Part shown: piece after piece, positions 41,866-50,155 of the stretch
How positions within the stretch are numbered: the first letter of the stretch is position 1
Layout: the number at the start of each line of letters is the position of its first letter
Notes under the pieces: model-generated
The model's input: the letters and a program-made list of their open reading frames with translations, nothing else
Database searches by the model: none
Told to the model about the DNA's origin: nothing
Program-made: the position numbers and the translations under genes
DNA from: Oleiagrimonas sp. C23AA
Lineage (GTDB): Bacteria > Pseudomonadota > Gammaproteobacteria > Xanthomonadales > Rhodanobacteraceae
NCBI RefSeq assembly: GCF_011759385.1
Contig: NZ_JAARLY010000002.1
Coordinates: 186,001 to 250,000 of the forward strand
DNA: 64,000 nucleotides
Direction of reading: 5' to 3'

Positions 41866-42936
41866 ATGCGTATTGCCCAGATTGCTCCGTTGTACGAGTC
41901 GGTACCGCCGCGTCTTTACGGCGGCACCGAGCGCATCGTGGCCTACCTGTCCGATGCGCTGGTCGATCTCGGCCACGAGGTCACCGTGTTTGCCAGCGCC
42001 GATGCGCACACCCGCGCGCGCCTGGTGCCCGTGCGCGACTGCGCCGTGCGCCTGGACCCGGCGCCGCTGAAGTCCGACATTGCCTCGCACCTGTCGATGC
42101 TGCAGGAGGTGCGCCGCCGCGCCGATGCATTCGACATCCTGCATTTTCATACCGAGCTGCTGCACCTGCCGTTCTTCGAGGACCGTGCCAGCCGTACCCT
42201 GACCACGCTGCACGGGCGTCTGGACCTCAAGGGCCTGGCCGAGGCGTACCACGATTTCCCGCACTATCCGCTGGTGTCGATTTCCGAACAGCAGCGCCAG
42301 CCGCTGCGTTTCGCCAACTGGGCCGGCACCGTGCCGCACGGGCTGCCGGCCGACCTGTACCGGCCGGTGGCGGAGCCGGCCGGCGACTACCTGGCCTTTC
42401 TCGGCCGCACCGCGCCGGAGAAACGGCCCGATCGTGCGGTGGCGATCGCGCGTCGCGCCGGCGTGCCGCTGCGCATGGCGGCCAAGGTCGATGCCGTCGA
42501 TCTCGACTATTTCAACAAGCAGGTCAAGCCGCTGCTGGACGATCCGCTGGTGCGCTTCATCGGCGAGATCGGCGATCAAGGCAAGCAGCACTTCCTCGGC
42601 AATGCCCGCGCGCTGCTGTTCCCGATCGACTGGCCCGAGCCGTTCGGCTTGGTGATGATCGAGGCCATGGCTTGCGGCACGCCGGTGATCGCCTGGGATT
42701 GCGGTGCCGTGCGCGAGGTGGTCGAGGACGGCATCAGCGGTTTCGTGGTGCGTTCGGAGGAAGAAGCGGCTGCCGCCGTCCGCAAGGTACGCGAGCTGGA
42801 TCGCCGGCGCGTGCGCGAGGCATTCGAGCGGCGCTTTTCGGCGACGGCGATGGCACGTGGCTACCTGGCCATCTACCGGCGCCTGGCAGCGACCGGCACG
42901 CCGGCTCCGGATCCGCAGTCGGCGCAATATGCCTGA
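41866..42936 (+). CDS. Glycosyltransferase family 4 (GT-B fold)
   Basis: The 356-residue GT-B protein has an N-terminal YGGTERIVAYLSDALVDLGH acceptor-domain motif, and a C-terminal nucleotide-sugar half with FLGRTAPEKRPDRAVAIARR, LLFPIDWPEPFGLVMIEAMA (the E-x7-E type motif) and GTPVIAWDCGAVREVV. It transfers a sugar from an NDP-sugar donor, retaining configuration. The linked amylo-glucosidase-like gene suggests an alpha-glucan or osmo-protective oligosaccharide substrate, but this is inference. AGGGGG lies before the ATG, and the next gene follows by 7 nt. Confidence 0.92.
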   Translation: MRIAQIAPLYESVPPRLYGGTERIVAYLSDALVDLGHEVTVFASADAHTRARLVPVRDCAVRLDPAPLKSDIASHLSMLQEVRRRADAFDILHFHTELLHLPFFEDRASRTLTTLHGRLDLKGLAEAYHDFPHYPLVSISEQQRQPLRFANWAGTVPHGLPADLYRPVAEPAGDYLAFLGRTAPEKRPDRAVAIARRAGVPLRMAAKVDAVDLDYFNKQVKPLLDDPLVRFIGEIGDQGKQHFLGNARALLFPIDWPEPFGLVMIEAMACGTPVIAWDCGAVREVVEDGISGFVVRSEEEAAAAVRKVRELDRRRVREAFERRFSATAMARGYLAIYRRLAATGTPAPDPQSAQYA

Positions 42937-42943
42937 GGCGGCC

Positions 42944-45049
42944 ATGGACGCGAACGTGACCCAGGGTGCGGCGACGACCGCGCGCAGCCTGTTCGCGCTC
43001 AAGGACGGCGACAGTTTCGTCGTCTGCGACGCCCATGGCGACATCGGCGGTGGCGACGGCGACGATGGCCTGTTCCGCGACGACACACGCGTGCTGTCGT
43101 GCTGGCGGCTGCAGGTCGGCGGTCGCCCGCCGTCACTGCTCAGCGCCGCGGTCAGCCAGGACAACGTGTTCTTCACCGCCCACCTGGGCGACCGGCCGAT
43201 GCCGCACGGCACGGCCTACATGGAGCGCATGCGTTTCCTGTGGGACGGGCGCCTGTACGAGCGTATCGCCTGCGTGAACTATGGCGAGCAGCCGCTGCGG
43301 TTGCCATTGCGCCTGGTGTTCGCAGCCGACTTCCACGACATGATGGAAGTCCGCGGCGCGTACCGGGGCGCTCGCGGGCGCCTGCTGGCGGCCGAGCTCG
43401 GCACGCAGTCGGTGGCGCTGCGCTACGCCGGCCTGGATGGCTGCCTGCGCCGCAGCGTGATCGCGTTTTCCCGGGTTCCGGACGCGCTCGCCGCCGACGC
43501 CGCGGATTTCGTCGTCACGCTGCCACGGCTGGGACGCAGCGAGTTGTACGTCGAAATCGGTGCCGAGCCGGCGCGGCCCGGCCGCGCCCGCTTCCGCCAT
43601 GCCGCCGCGCAGGCGCGCCGGACGATGCGCGCGCGCCGGCGCCGCGGCGCCCACGTGCGCAGCAGCGGCCATCTGTTCAACGCCTGGCTGGAGCGTTCCG
43701 GCGCCGACATCGCACTGCTGACCAGCGAGTTGCCAACCGGGCCGTATCCGTATGCCGGCATCCCGTGGTTCTCCACGCCGTTCGGTCGCGACGCCATCGT
43801 CACCGCACTGCAGACGCTGTGGCTGGACCCGGCGCTGGCACGCGGGGTGCTGGCCTTCCTGGCCCGGCACCAGGCGCACGAGACCTCAGCGTTCCGCGAC
43901 TCGGCGCCGGGCAAGATCATGCACGAGACGCGCAAGGGCGAGATGGCGCAGTTGCAGGAGTTGCCGTTCGGCCTGTACTACGGCGGCGTCGACACCACAC
44001 CGCTGTTCGTGATGCTGGCCGGCGCCTACGCCGAGCGCACCGGCGACGACGCTTTCATCGACACCTTGTGGCCGTCGCTGATCGCCGCCTGTGGCTGGAT
44101 CGAGCGTGCCTGCGACGCGCATCCGCAGGGCTGGCTGGCCTACGATCGCGGCGCCGACAGCGGCCTGGCCAATCAGGGCTGGAAGGACAGCGGCGACTCG
44201 GTGTTCCACGCCGATGGCCGCCTGCCGCGCGCGCCGATCGCGCTGGTCGAGGTGCAGGGGTATGCCTTCGCCGCCTGGCGCGCGATGGCGGCGCTGGCCG
44301 AGCGGCGCGAGGACGCGGCTGCCGCCGCACGCTGGCGCCGGCGTGCGGCGGCCATGCGCGAAGCGGTGGAACGCCATTTCTGGGACCCTCAGCTGGGCAC
44401 CTACGGCCTGGCCATCGACGGCGACGGCGCACTGTGCCGGGTACGCACCTCCAATCCCGGCCACCTGCTGTACGTCGGCCTGCCGGCTGCGGCACGCGCG
44501 CAGGCGGTGATCCGGCAGTTCCGCTCGCCGGCGTTCGACAGCGGCTGGGGCGTGCGCACGCTGGCCTCGGACCAGGTGCGCTTCAACCCGACCTCCTACC
44601 ACAACGGTTCGGTGTGGGCGCACGACGTGGCCCTGTGCGCGGCCGGCATGGCGCGCTATGGCGACCGTGACGGCGCGGTGCGCATCCTCGGCGAACTGTT
44701 CGAGGCGGCAGCGCATTTCGGCATGCGCCTGCCGGAACTGTTCTGCGGCTTCAACCGTGCCGCCGGTGAGCCGCCGGTCGCCTATCCGGTGGCTTGCCTG
44801 CCGCAGGCCTGGGCCGCTGGCGCGGTGTTCATGCTGCTGCAGGCCTGCCTGGGATTGCGCGTGGACGGCCGCCGCGGCGTGGTGCACCTCGACCGGCCAC
44901 GGTTGCCGCACGGCCTGGACCGCCTGTCGCTGCAACGGCTGGCGGTGGGCAGGGGCGGCATCGACATCGGTTTCGAGCGCATTGGCGGGCGGGTGGTGGC
45001 GTACCGCACCGGCGGCGATCCGGGTATCGACGTGCTGGCGCGAATCTAG
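42944..45049 (+). CDS. Amylo-alpha-1,6-glucosidase / glycogen-debranching-like glycoside hydrolase
   Basis: The 701-residue protein has an N-terminal beta-sandwich (about 10-210, LFALKDGDSFVVCDAHGDIG; the GDE N-terminal type) and a C-terminal (alpha/alpha)6-barrel (about 230-690). Barrel landmarks are GIPWFSTPFGRDAIVTALQT, FRDSAPGKIMHETRKGEMAQ, NQGWKDSGDSVFHADG and RFNPTSYHNGSVWAHDVAL, the last two contributing candidate acid residues. It probably trims alpha-glucan branches or trehalose-like glycans. ATG 42944 with GAGG upstream is preferred over ATG 42929. No signal peptide is seen, so it is cytoplasmic. It is coupled to the GT4 gene. Confidence 0.9.
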   Translation: MDANVTQGAATTARSLFALKDGDSFVVCDAHGDIGGGDGDDGLFRDDTRVLSCWRLQVGGRPPSLLSAAVSQDNVFFTAHLGDRPMPHGTAYMERMRFLWDGRLYERIACVNYGEQPLRLPLRLVFAADFHDMMEVRGAYRGARGRLLAAELGTQSVALRYAGLDGCLRRSVIAFSRVPDALAADAADFVVTLPRLGRSELYVEIGAEPARPGRARFRHAAAQARRTMRARRRRGAHVRSSGHLFNAWLERSGADIALLTSELPTGPYPYAGIPWFSTPFGRDAIVTALQTLWLDPALARGVLAFLARHQAHETSAFRDSAPGKIMHETRKGEMAQLQELPFGLYYGGVDTTPLFVMLAGAYAERTGDDAFIDTLWPSLIAACGWIERACDAHPQGWLAYDRGADSGLANQGWKDSGDSVFHADGRLPRAPIALVEVQGYAFAAWRAMAALAERREDAAAAARWRRRAAAMREAVERHFWDPQLGTYGLAIDGDGALCRVRTSNPGHLLYVGLPAAARAQAVIRQFRSPAFDSGWGVRTLASDQVRFNPTSYHNGSVWAHDVALCAAGMARYGDRDGAVRILGELFEAAAHFGMRLPELFCGFNRAAGEPPVAYPVACLPQAWAAGAVFMLLQACLGLRVDGRRGVVHLDRPRLPHGLDRLSLQRLAVGRGGIDIGFERIGGRVVAYRTGGDPGIDVLARI

Positions 45050-45188
45050 CCGCCGGGTCTGGCGCGGAGCCGTGGCTGATTCGCGGCGGCCGCGCCAGGC
45101 CCGGTGGATGGTTGCGGTGCCGCGGACGGTGCGGTCCGACGCGGATCGACGGATCATGGACCGGGATTCGGGATTGCTGCCCGCCGGT

Positions 45189-45225
45189 GCGTCCGTTATC
45201 GGACACGGCGTCCGCGAGCGGACGC
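45189..45225. promoter_or_regulatory. Pair of 18-bp dyads, candidate NtrC-type enhancer sites
   Basis: Two dyads share the design GCGTCCG-N4-CGGACRC: 45189-45206 (spacer TTAT, one arm mismatch) and 45208-45225 (spacer CGAG, perfect). Their centres are 19 bp apart, close to two helical turns. Nested in them is a perfect 14-bp inverted repeat (45182-45195 and 45219-45232). They lie 111-130 bp upstream of the predicted sigma-54 start, a typical enhancer distance. Confidence 0.65.
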
Positions 45226-45299
45226 ACCGGCGCCGGCGGGTGTCGCCTGGGCATCACACAAGCCGTTGATATACAAGCCCGCGGTGGCATCGGACACGG

Positions 45300-45315
45300 T
45301 TGGCACACGGTTTGC
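45300..45315 (+). promoter_or_regulatory. Sigma-54 (-24/-12) promoter of the second efflux operon
   Basis: TTGGCACACGGTTTGC has the invariant GG (45302-45303) and GC (45314-45315) separated by exactly 10 nt and agrees with TTGGCACG-N4-TTGC at all but one base. Transcription would start near 45327, directly at the adaptor ATG 45328, implying a leaderless message or a start codon further downstream. Confidence 0.65.
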
Positions 45316-45327
45316 GAAAGCCGTCGC

Positions 45328-46584
45328 ATGGACGTCGCCAACACCACCCTCAAGACCCGCAAGCGGCGCCGGCTGCGCTGGATGATCGGCGCCGGCGCGT
45401 GTGCCGCCGCCGTCCTGGCGGTCGTGCTGTGGCGGCTCGGCCCCGCGTTGCCGACAGTCCAGCGCGCCAGCGTCTGGATCGACACCGTCAAGCATGGCCC
45501 GATGCTGCGCGAGGTGCGCGCCACCGGCACGCTGGTGCCGCTGGAAAGCCGCTGGCTGGCGGCGGCGACCCCGGCGCAGGTGGAAAAGATCCTGGTCTGG
45601 CCCGGCGCCCGGGTGAAACCGGACACGGTGCTGATGCGTCTGGGCAATCCGGAAGTCGAGGACCGCCTGCGCAACGCGCAGGCGCAGGTGGCGGCGGCGC
45701 GGGCACAGGTGGCGGCCAAGCGTGCGCAGCTGCATTCGCAACTGCTCGATACGCGCGCCCAGGAAGCCGATGCCCAGGCCGCCTACGCCTCGGCCCGGGT
45801 GAAAGCCGCAGCCGATGCCAAGGCGATCAGGCAGCAGTTGATTCCGCGTGTGGAATATCAGCAGGAGCTGATCGCACTCAAACAGCTCAAGTACCGCGTG
45901 GACATCGACACACAGCGCGTCGTCGCCTTCGCCGGAGCAATGCAGGCACAGCTGGCCGCGGCGACGGCCGATCTCAACCAGCAGCGCAGCAACCTGGTGC
46001 TGCGCCAGCGCCAGGCCGACGCACTGGTGGTGCGCGCCGGCATCAGCGGCGTGCTGCTGCAGCAGGTGCCGGTGCAGGAGGGCCAGCAGGTCGCCGCCGG
46101 TGCCAACCTGGCGCGGGTGGCGCGGCCGGACGTGCTGATCGCGCGGCTGCAGGTACCGGAGGTGCAGGCCAAGGACGTCGCACTCGGCATGCCGGTGACG
46201 GTGGACACCTACAACGGTCTGGTGCAGGGCACCGTCTCGCGCATCGACCCGGCGGTGACCGACGGCAGCGTGCGCGTGGACGTGCACCTGAGCAGTCCGT
46301 TGCCGCCCGGCGCGCGGCCGGATCTGTCGGTGGACGGTCGCATCCTGGTCGCGCGGCTGGCGCACGTGCTCTCCGTCGGCCGCCCGGCGCAGGCCAAGGC
46401 CCATGGCGACATCAGCCTGTTCCGGCTCGACCCGGCCAGCGGCATCGCCACGCGGGTGCCGGTACGCATCGGCGCGGTCTCGGTCGACCGCGTGCAGGTG
46501 CTGCACGGCCTGAAGGCCGGCGACCAGGTGATCCTGTCCGATACCAGCCAGTGGGACGGCTACGACCGGATCCGGGTCGAATGA
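45328..46584 (+). CDS. Periplasmic adaptor subunit of efflux system (HlyD/RND-MFP type)
   Basis: The 418-residue protein has a basic N-terminus, one TM anchor (MIGAGACAAAVLAVVLWRLG), a first lipoyl half (VRATGTLVPLESRWLAAATP), a long Ala/Gln/Arg helical hairpin (about 105-215), a second lipoyl half (ALVVRAGISGVLLQQVPVQE) and a beta-barrel (TVDTYNGLVQGTVSRIDPAV). This is the adaptor of a tripartite exporter. The ATG has only a weak Shine-Dalgarno and lies one base after the predicted sigma-54 start; Met19 would be an alternative start but would remove part of the basic region before the anchor. It heads the ABC operon that ends in the NtrC-like regulator. Confidence 0.88.
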   Translation: MDVANTTLKTRKRRRLRWMIGAGACAAAVLAVVLWRLGPALPTVQRASVWIDTVKHGPMLREVRATGTLVPLESRWLAAATPAQVEKILVWPGARVKPDTVLMRLGNPEVEDRLRNAQAQVAAARAQVAAKRAQLHSQLLDTRAQEADAQAAYASARVKAAADAKAIRQQLIPRVEYQQELIALKQLKYRVDIDTQRVVAFAGAMQAQLAAATADLNQQRSNLVLRQRQADALVVRAGISGVLLQQVPVQEGQQVAAGANLARVARPDVLIARLQVPEVQAKDVALGMPVTVDTYNGLVQGTVSRIDPAVTDGSVRVDVHLSSPLPPGARPDLSVDGRILVARLAHVLSVGRPAQAKAHGDISLFRLDPASGIATRVPVRIGAVSVDRVQVLHGLKAGDQVILSDTSQWDGYDRIRVE

Positions 46585-46640
46585 GCGTCCGGACCCCGTA
46601 TGCGGCATGCCGCCATGCGGCCGGGACACGGCCGTGCGCC

Positions 46641-46730
46641 GCCCGGCACGCCCGGCACGCCCGGTGCGCCCGGTGCGCCCGGTGCGCCCAGTGCGCCCAG
46701 TGCGCCCAGTGCGCCCAGTGCGCCCAGTGC
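46641..46730 (+). repeat. 9-bp tandem array, ten units
   Basis: Exactly ten 9-bp units: two GCCCGGCAC, three GCCCGGTGC and five GCCCAGTGC. The stepwise change of unit along the array is what slippage or unequal exchange produces. It lies inside an operon, so copy number could vary between strains and affect downstream gene expression. Confidence 0.9.
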
Positions 46731-46783
46731 GTGCCGGGTGCCTTGCCGTCGGAGACGTCTGCCGCCATCCGAAGGGTATCCAT

Positions 46784-46811
46784 CGTCATCCCGGCGCAGG
46801 CGGGGACCCGG
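46784..46811. repeat. Dispersed intergenic repeat element (REP-like)
   Basis: CGTCATCCCGGCGCAGGCGG with the following GGACCCGG is the familiar GC-rich intergenic element of many proteobacteria (it translates as VIPAQAGTR / PACAGMT in shadow frames). Its core is a partly self-complementary hairpin. Confidence 0.55.
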
Positions 46812-46934
46812 TGACTTGGTACGTTTGCAGACACGTGCTGCCAGCGTGCGCCCGGGTGGCGACGGCGGGTGGTCCGTGCCGGGGTGCGCAGTTTCTCTTT
46901 CCCTGTTTTCAACCCATTCGACAAGGATGAAGCC

Positions 46935-47699
46935 ATGCATGCGTCCGAGCCCGTCATCACCCTCGAAGGCGTGCGCAAGGTGTTCCAGACCGACGAGGTC
47001 GAGACCCACGCGCTCAGCGAAGTGCACCTGGGCGTGGCCCAGGGCGAATACGTGTCGATCTCCGGTCCGTCCGGCTGCGGCAAGACCACGCTGTTGTCGA
47101 TCCTGGGCCTGCTCGACACCGCCAGCGAAGGCCGCTACGTGCTCAACGGCCACGACGTCGCCGGCCTCAACGCGGCGGCCCGGGCGCGCATTCGCAATGC
47201 GCACATCGGTTTCATTTTCCAGGCCTTCAATCTGATCGGCGACCTGACCGTGGCCGAGAACGTGGAGCTGCCGTTGACCTATCGCGGCGGCATCGGCACC
47301 GCCGAGCGCCGCCAACGCGTCGAGGAGGCGCTGCAGCGCGTGGGCATGGCGCACCGCATGCGTCATTACCCGGCGCAGCTGTCCGGCGGCCAGCAACAGC
47401 GCGTGGCGGTGGCGCGCGCGCTGGTCGGCAAGCCGGCGATCCTGTTGGCCGACGAGCCCACCGGCAACCTGGACTCGCGCAACGGCGAAGCCGTGATGGC
47501 ACTGCTGGACGAGCTGCACAAAGCCGGCTCGACCATCTGCATGGTTACCCATGATGCGCGCTATGCCGAGCTTGCCCAGCGCAAAATCCGCCTGTTCGAT
47601 GGCCGCGTGGTGGACGAGGACACCTTCGAGCGCCTGCGCCGCGAGGATGAAGCCCGCCTCGAAGCGCTGATCGCCCCGCACACCGGCGCACCGGCGTGA
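46935..47699 (+). CDS. ABC transporter ATP-binding protein (MacB/LolD type)
   Basis: The 254-residue ATPase has Walker A GPSGCGKTTLLS, Q-loop FIFQAFNLIGDL, signature LSGGQQQR, Walker B ILLADEPTGNLD and switch MVTHDARYAELAQ. A charged C-terminal extension (RRVVDEDTFERLRR-like region, about 225-254) follows the core. ATG 46935 has AAGGA about 8 nt upstream. It energises the large permeases that follow; its stop overlaps the first permease start as GTGA. It is the only nucleotide-binding subunit for three permease genes. Confidence 0.95.
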   Translation: MHASEPVITLEGVRKVFQTDEVETHALSEVHLGVAQGEYVSISGPSGCGKTTLLSILGLLDTASEGRYVLNGHDVAGLNAAARARIRNAHIGFIFQAFNLIGDLTVAENVELPLTYRGGIGTAERRQRVEEALQRVGMAHRMRHYPAQLSGGQQQRVAVARALVGKPAILLADEPTGNLDSRNGEAVMALLDELHKAGSTICMVTHDARYAELAQRKIRLFDGRVVDEDTFERLRREDEARLEALIAPHTGAPA

Positions 47700-50146
47700 A
47701 CGTCGCTCTGACCGAACTATGGCGCGCCTGGCGAGCCAGCCTGCGCCGTCCGGGGTTCGTGCTGCTGGCGGCCGGCGTGCTGGCTCTGGGTATTGGTGCC
47801 AGCGTGGCAGTGTTTGCCCTGATCAACGGCACATTGCTGCAGCGCCTGCCATTTCCGCAGGCATCACGCGTGGTGGTGCTGGGCAAAATTTTTTCGGGCG
47901 AAGTGGGGCCGATCTCGCCACACGAGTATCAGTATCTCAAGCACATGCCGGGCGTGAAGTCACTGGGCCTTATCCGTCCTGGCTCGGTGACCAATATTTC
48001 CGGTAGCGGCGCACCGCGCCAGATCCCGGTGACCTACATCGATCGCGGCCTGCTTCCTGCGCTGGGGGTTCGGCCCGTGCTGGGGCGAAATTTCAGTGTT
48101 GCCGAGGATCGTCCTGGCGGCCCCTCTGTGGTGCTGCTGAGCCACGGTCTTTGGCAGCGCCGCTATGGCGGCGCACGCGATGTGGTGGGCCAGGGCATGC
48201 AGGTGGAAGGGCGCGCGGCGACCATCATCGGCGTATTGCCCAAGGGGTTGGATACCTTGTCGCACGCTGGCGGTATCTTTCTGCCATTGGCTTTGCCAGC
48301 GGCCAGCCGTGATTACAACCATAGCGGCCACATGGCCATTGCCCGCCTTGATGGTGGTGTATCGATTCACGACGTGGCCGCGCAGGCCGATGCACGTGAG
48401 CGGGCGATGTATCGCGATATGGGCATGGGCGGTCACTGGGACCGGCCACAGTTTGGCGCTGCCACGCTGGACGTCACCCTGCATCGTGGTGAGCGGCCGC
48501 TGTTGATGCTGTTCACTGCCAGTGCCGCCGTGGTGCTGCTGATCGCCCTGGTCAATCTGACCAACCTGATGCTGCTACGCACCTTGTCGCGAAGCCATGA
48601 TGCCGCTGTGCGTCATGCCTTGGGCGCGCCATTTCTTCGCCTGCTGCTACCTGCCATGGGCGAAGGCCTGTTGGTCGGCGCGGGCGGGGCTCTGGTTGGC
48701 ATGGCGTTGGCATGGGCCGGATTGGTGGCCTTGCGAGATCGCATTCCAGCCGAGTGGCTGCATGGTGGCCAGATCACGGTGGGGCCGATGGCGTGGGTGT
48801 TGGCCTTTGCCGTGGGCATCATCGGTGCGCTGCTGGCGGCGTGCCTGGGCGCTTGGCGCAGCCGTCACGCCATGGGCGTGGACACCCTGCGCGAAGGTGG
48901 ACGCAGTGGGTTGGGGCTGCGCAGCGGCCGCCTGGGACGCGCGCTGGTGGTGGCCCAGGTGGCTTTGGCCATGGCCCTGTTGAGCTCAGCCGGCGTTGTC
49001 GCGCACAGCCTATACACCGCCTCGCAGACGCCGCTGGGCTTTTCCAGCGAGCACATCCTCACCTTCGAGCTGGCGCCGGTGAAAGCCCACTATCCAGACG
49101 GGCAGGCGGTCAAGGCGATGTCGCAGCGCCTGGTGCAGCGCCTGCGCTTGATTCCCGGCGTGACGGATGCGGCCGTGACCACCAACCTGCCCACAGGTGA
49201 TGGGCTCTATGATCAGTTCAACAATCGTCTTGAAGCGGCCGGCGGCAAACAGTTCTATGCCCAGCTGCATGGTGTGGGAAATGGCTTTTTCCAGTTGTTT
49301 TCCATGACCCGGTATCAGGGCCGGGTGTTCACGCATGACGACACGGGCGGCAGTGAGCCGGTGGCTGTGGTCAGTCGTGATTTGGCCACCAAGTATTACG
49401 ACGGCCATGCCGTCGGCAAGCTGATCAAGATCGACATGGCCGAGGGACCGGCCGTGCCTGTGCGCATTGCCGGGGTGGTCGCCAGCACCTATCAGTATGG
49501 GCCGTTGGCGCCTAGAACCCCGGTACTTTATCTGCCGTTGGCGCAGATGCCTGCATCCACGTTCGCGATCGTGCAGAAGATAGAGCCGCTGCGCTTTGCC
49601 CTTCACGTACAGGGCCGGGTGGGCGACTGGCGCGCAGCGGTGCAAAAGGCGGTGGCCGAGGTGGCGCCCGCTCAGCCCATTTCCCATGTGCAGCCCATGC
49701 GCCGCATCGTTCGGCAAACCACGGCCAACGCTCGCCTGAGCCTGTGGCTGATCAGCCTGTTCGCTGCGCTGGCGCTGCTGCTGGCGGTGGCGGGCTTGTA
49801 TGCGGTGATGGCGGTGGCCGTGGCCTCCCGCGAACGCGAGTTCGGCACCCGCATGGCGCTGGGCGCGTCACCGGCCCGGATGACCCAACTGATTGTGCGT
49901 GGCGGTATGTACCAGGTGGCGATCGGTCTGCTGCTGGGCATAGCGCTGGCATGGGGTGCGGCTCGCGTTCTCGCCCACATGTCGGCGGCGCTTTCGGTAA
50001 CGCGTGTGGGGACCATCGATCAGGTGGACCCGTTGGCGTGGTCATTGGTGGGCGTGGTGCTTACGCTGGCCGGTTTTGTGGCCTGCCTGCGGCCGGCATG
50101 GCGAGCATCGCGCGTGCAGCCGATGTGCGCGCTGCGCGGGGAGTGA
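47696..50146 (+). CDS. Duplicated MacB-type ABC permease (ADOP-like), copy 1
   Basis: The 816-residue protein is two MacB permease modules in tandem. Each has a TM helix, a periplasmic MacB_PCD domain and an FtsX three-helix domain; the first FtsX is near 265-410 (AAVVLLIALVNLTNLMLLRT) and the last near 685-810 (SLFAALALLLAVAGLYAVMA). It starts at GTG 47696 overlapping the ATPase stop. The signature LWRAWRASLRRPGFVLLAAG at the N-terminus recurs in copy 2. The layout matches the acidobacterial-type duplicated orphan permeases. It exports or mechanically drives export of an unknown substrate across the envelope. Confidence 0.92.
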   Translation: MNVALTELWRAWRASLRRPGFVLLAAGVLALGIGASVAVFALINGTLLQRLPFPQASRVVVLGKIFSGEVGPISPHEYQYLKHMPGVKSLGLIRPGSVTNISGSGAPRQIPVTYIDRGLLPALGVRPVLGRNFSVAEDRPGGPSVVLLSHGLWQRRYGGARDVVGQGMQVEGRAATIIGVLPKGLDTLSHAGGIFLPLALPAASRDYNHSGHMAIARLDGGVSIHDVAAQADARERAMYRDMGMGGHWDRPQFGAATLDVTLHRGERPLLMLFTASAAVVLLIALVNLTNLMLLRTLSRSHDAAVRHALGAPFLRLLLPAMGEGLLVGAGGALVGMALAWAGLVALRDRIPAEWLHGGQITVGPMAWVLAFAVGIIGALLAACLGAWRSRHAMGVDTLREGGRSGLGLRSGRLGRALVVAQVALAMALLSSAGVVAHSLYTASQTPLGFSSEHILTFELAPVKAHYPDGQAVKAMSQRLVQRLRLIPGVTDAAVTTNLPTGDGLYDQFNNRLEAAGGKQFYAQLHGVGNGFFQLFSMTRYQGRVFTHDDTGGSEPVAVVSRDLATKYYDGHAVGKLIKIDMAEGPAVPVRIAGVVASTYQYGPLAPRTPVLYLPLAQMPASTFAIVQKIEPLRFALHVQGRVGDWRAAVQKAVAEVAPAQPISHVQPMRRIVRQTTANARLSLWLISLFAALALLLAVAGLYAVMAVAVASREREFGTRMALGASPARMTQLIVRGGMYQVAIGLLLGIALAWGAARVLAHMSAALSVTRVGTIDQVDPLAWSLVGVVLTLAGFVACLRPAWRASRVQPMCALRGE

Positions 50147-50155
50147 GGCGAGGTT

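Larger units (their letters stand above)
46585..46934. other. 350-nt intercistronic region with repeats
   Basis: Between adaptor and ATPase genes lie a ten-unit 9-bp tandem array and a dispersed-type repeat, both listed separately, then an unremarkable leader with AAGGA before the next ATG. Frames translate to Pro/Ala/Arg repeats and are not taken as genes. Confidence 0.7.

Noticed and set aside
46641-46730. Tandem array considered as a CRISPR array
   Set aside because: Nine-bp units without spacers and no cas genes; it is a simple minisatellite.
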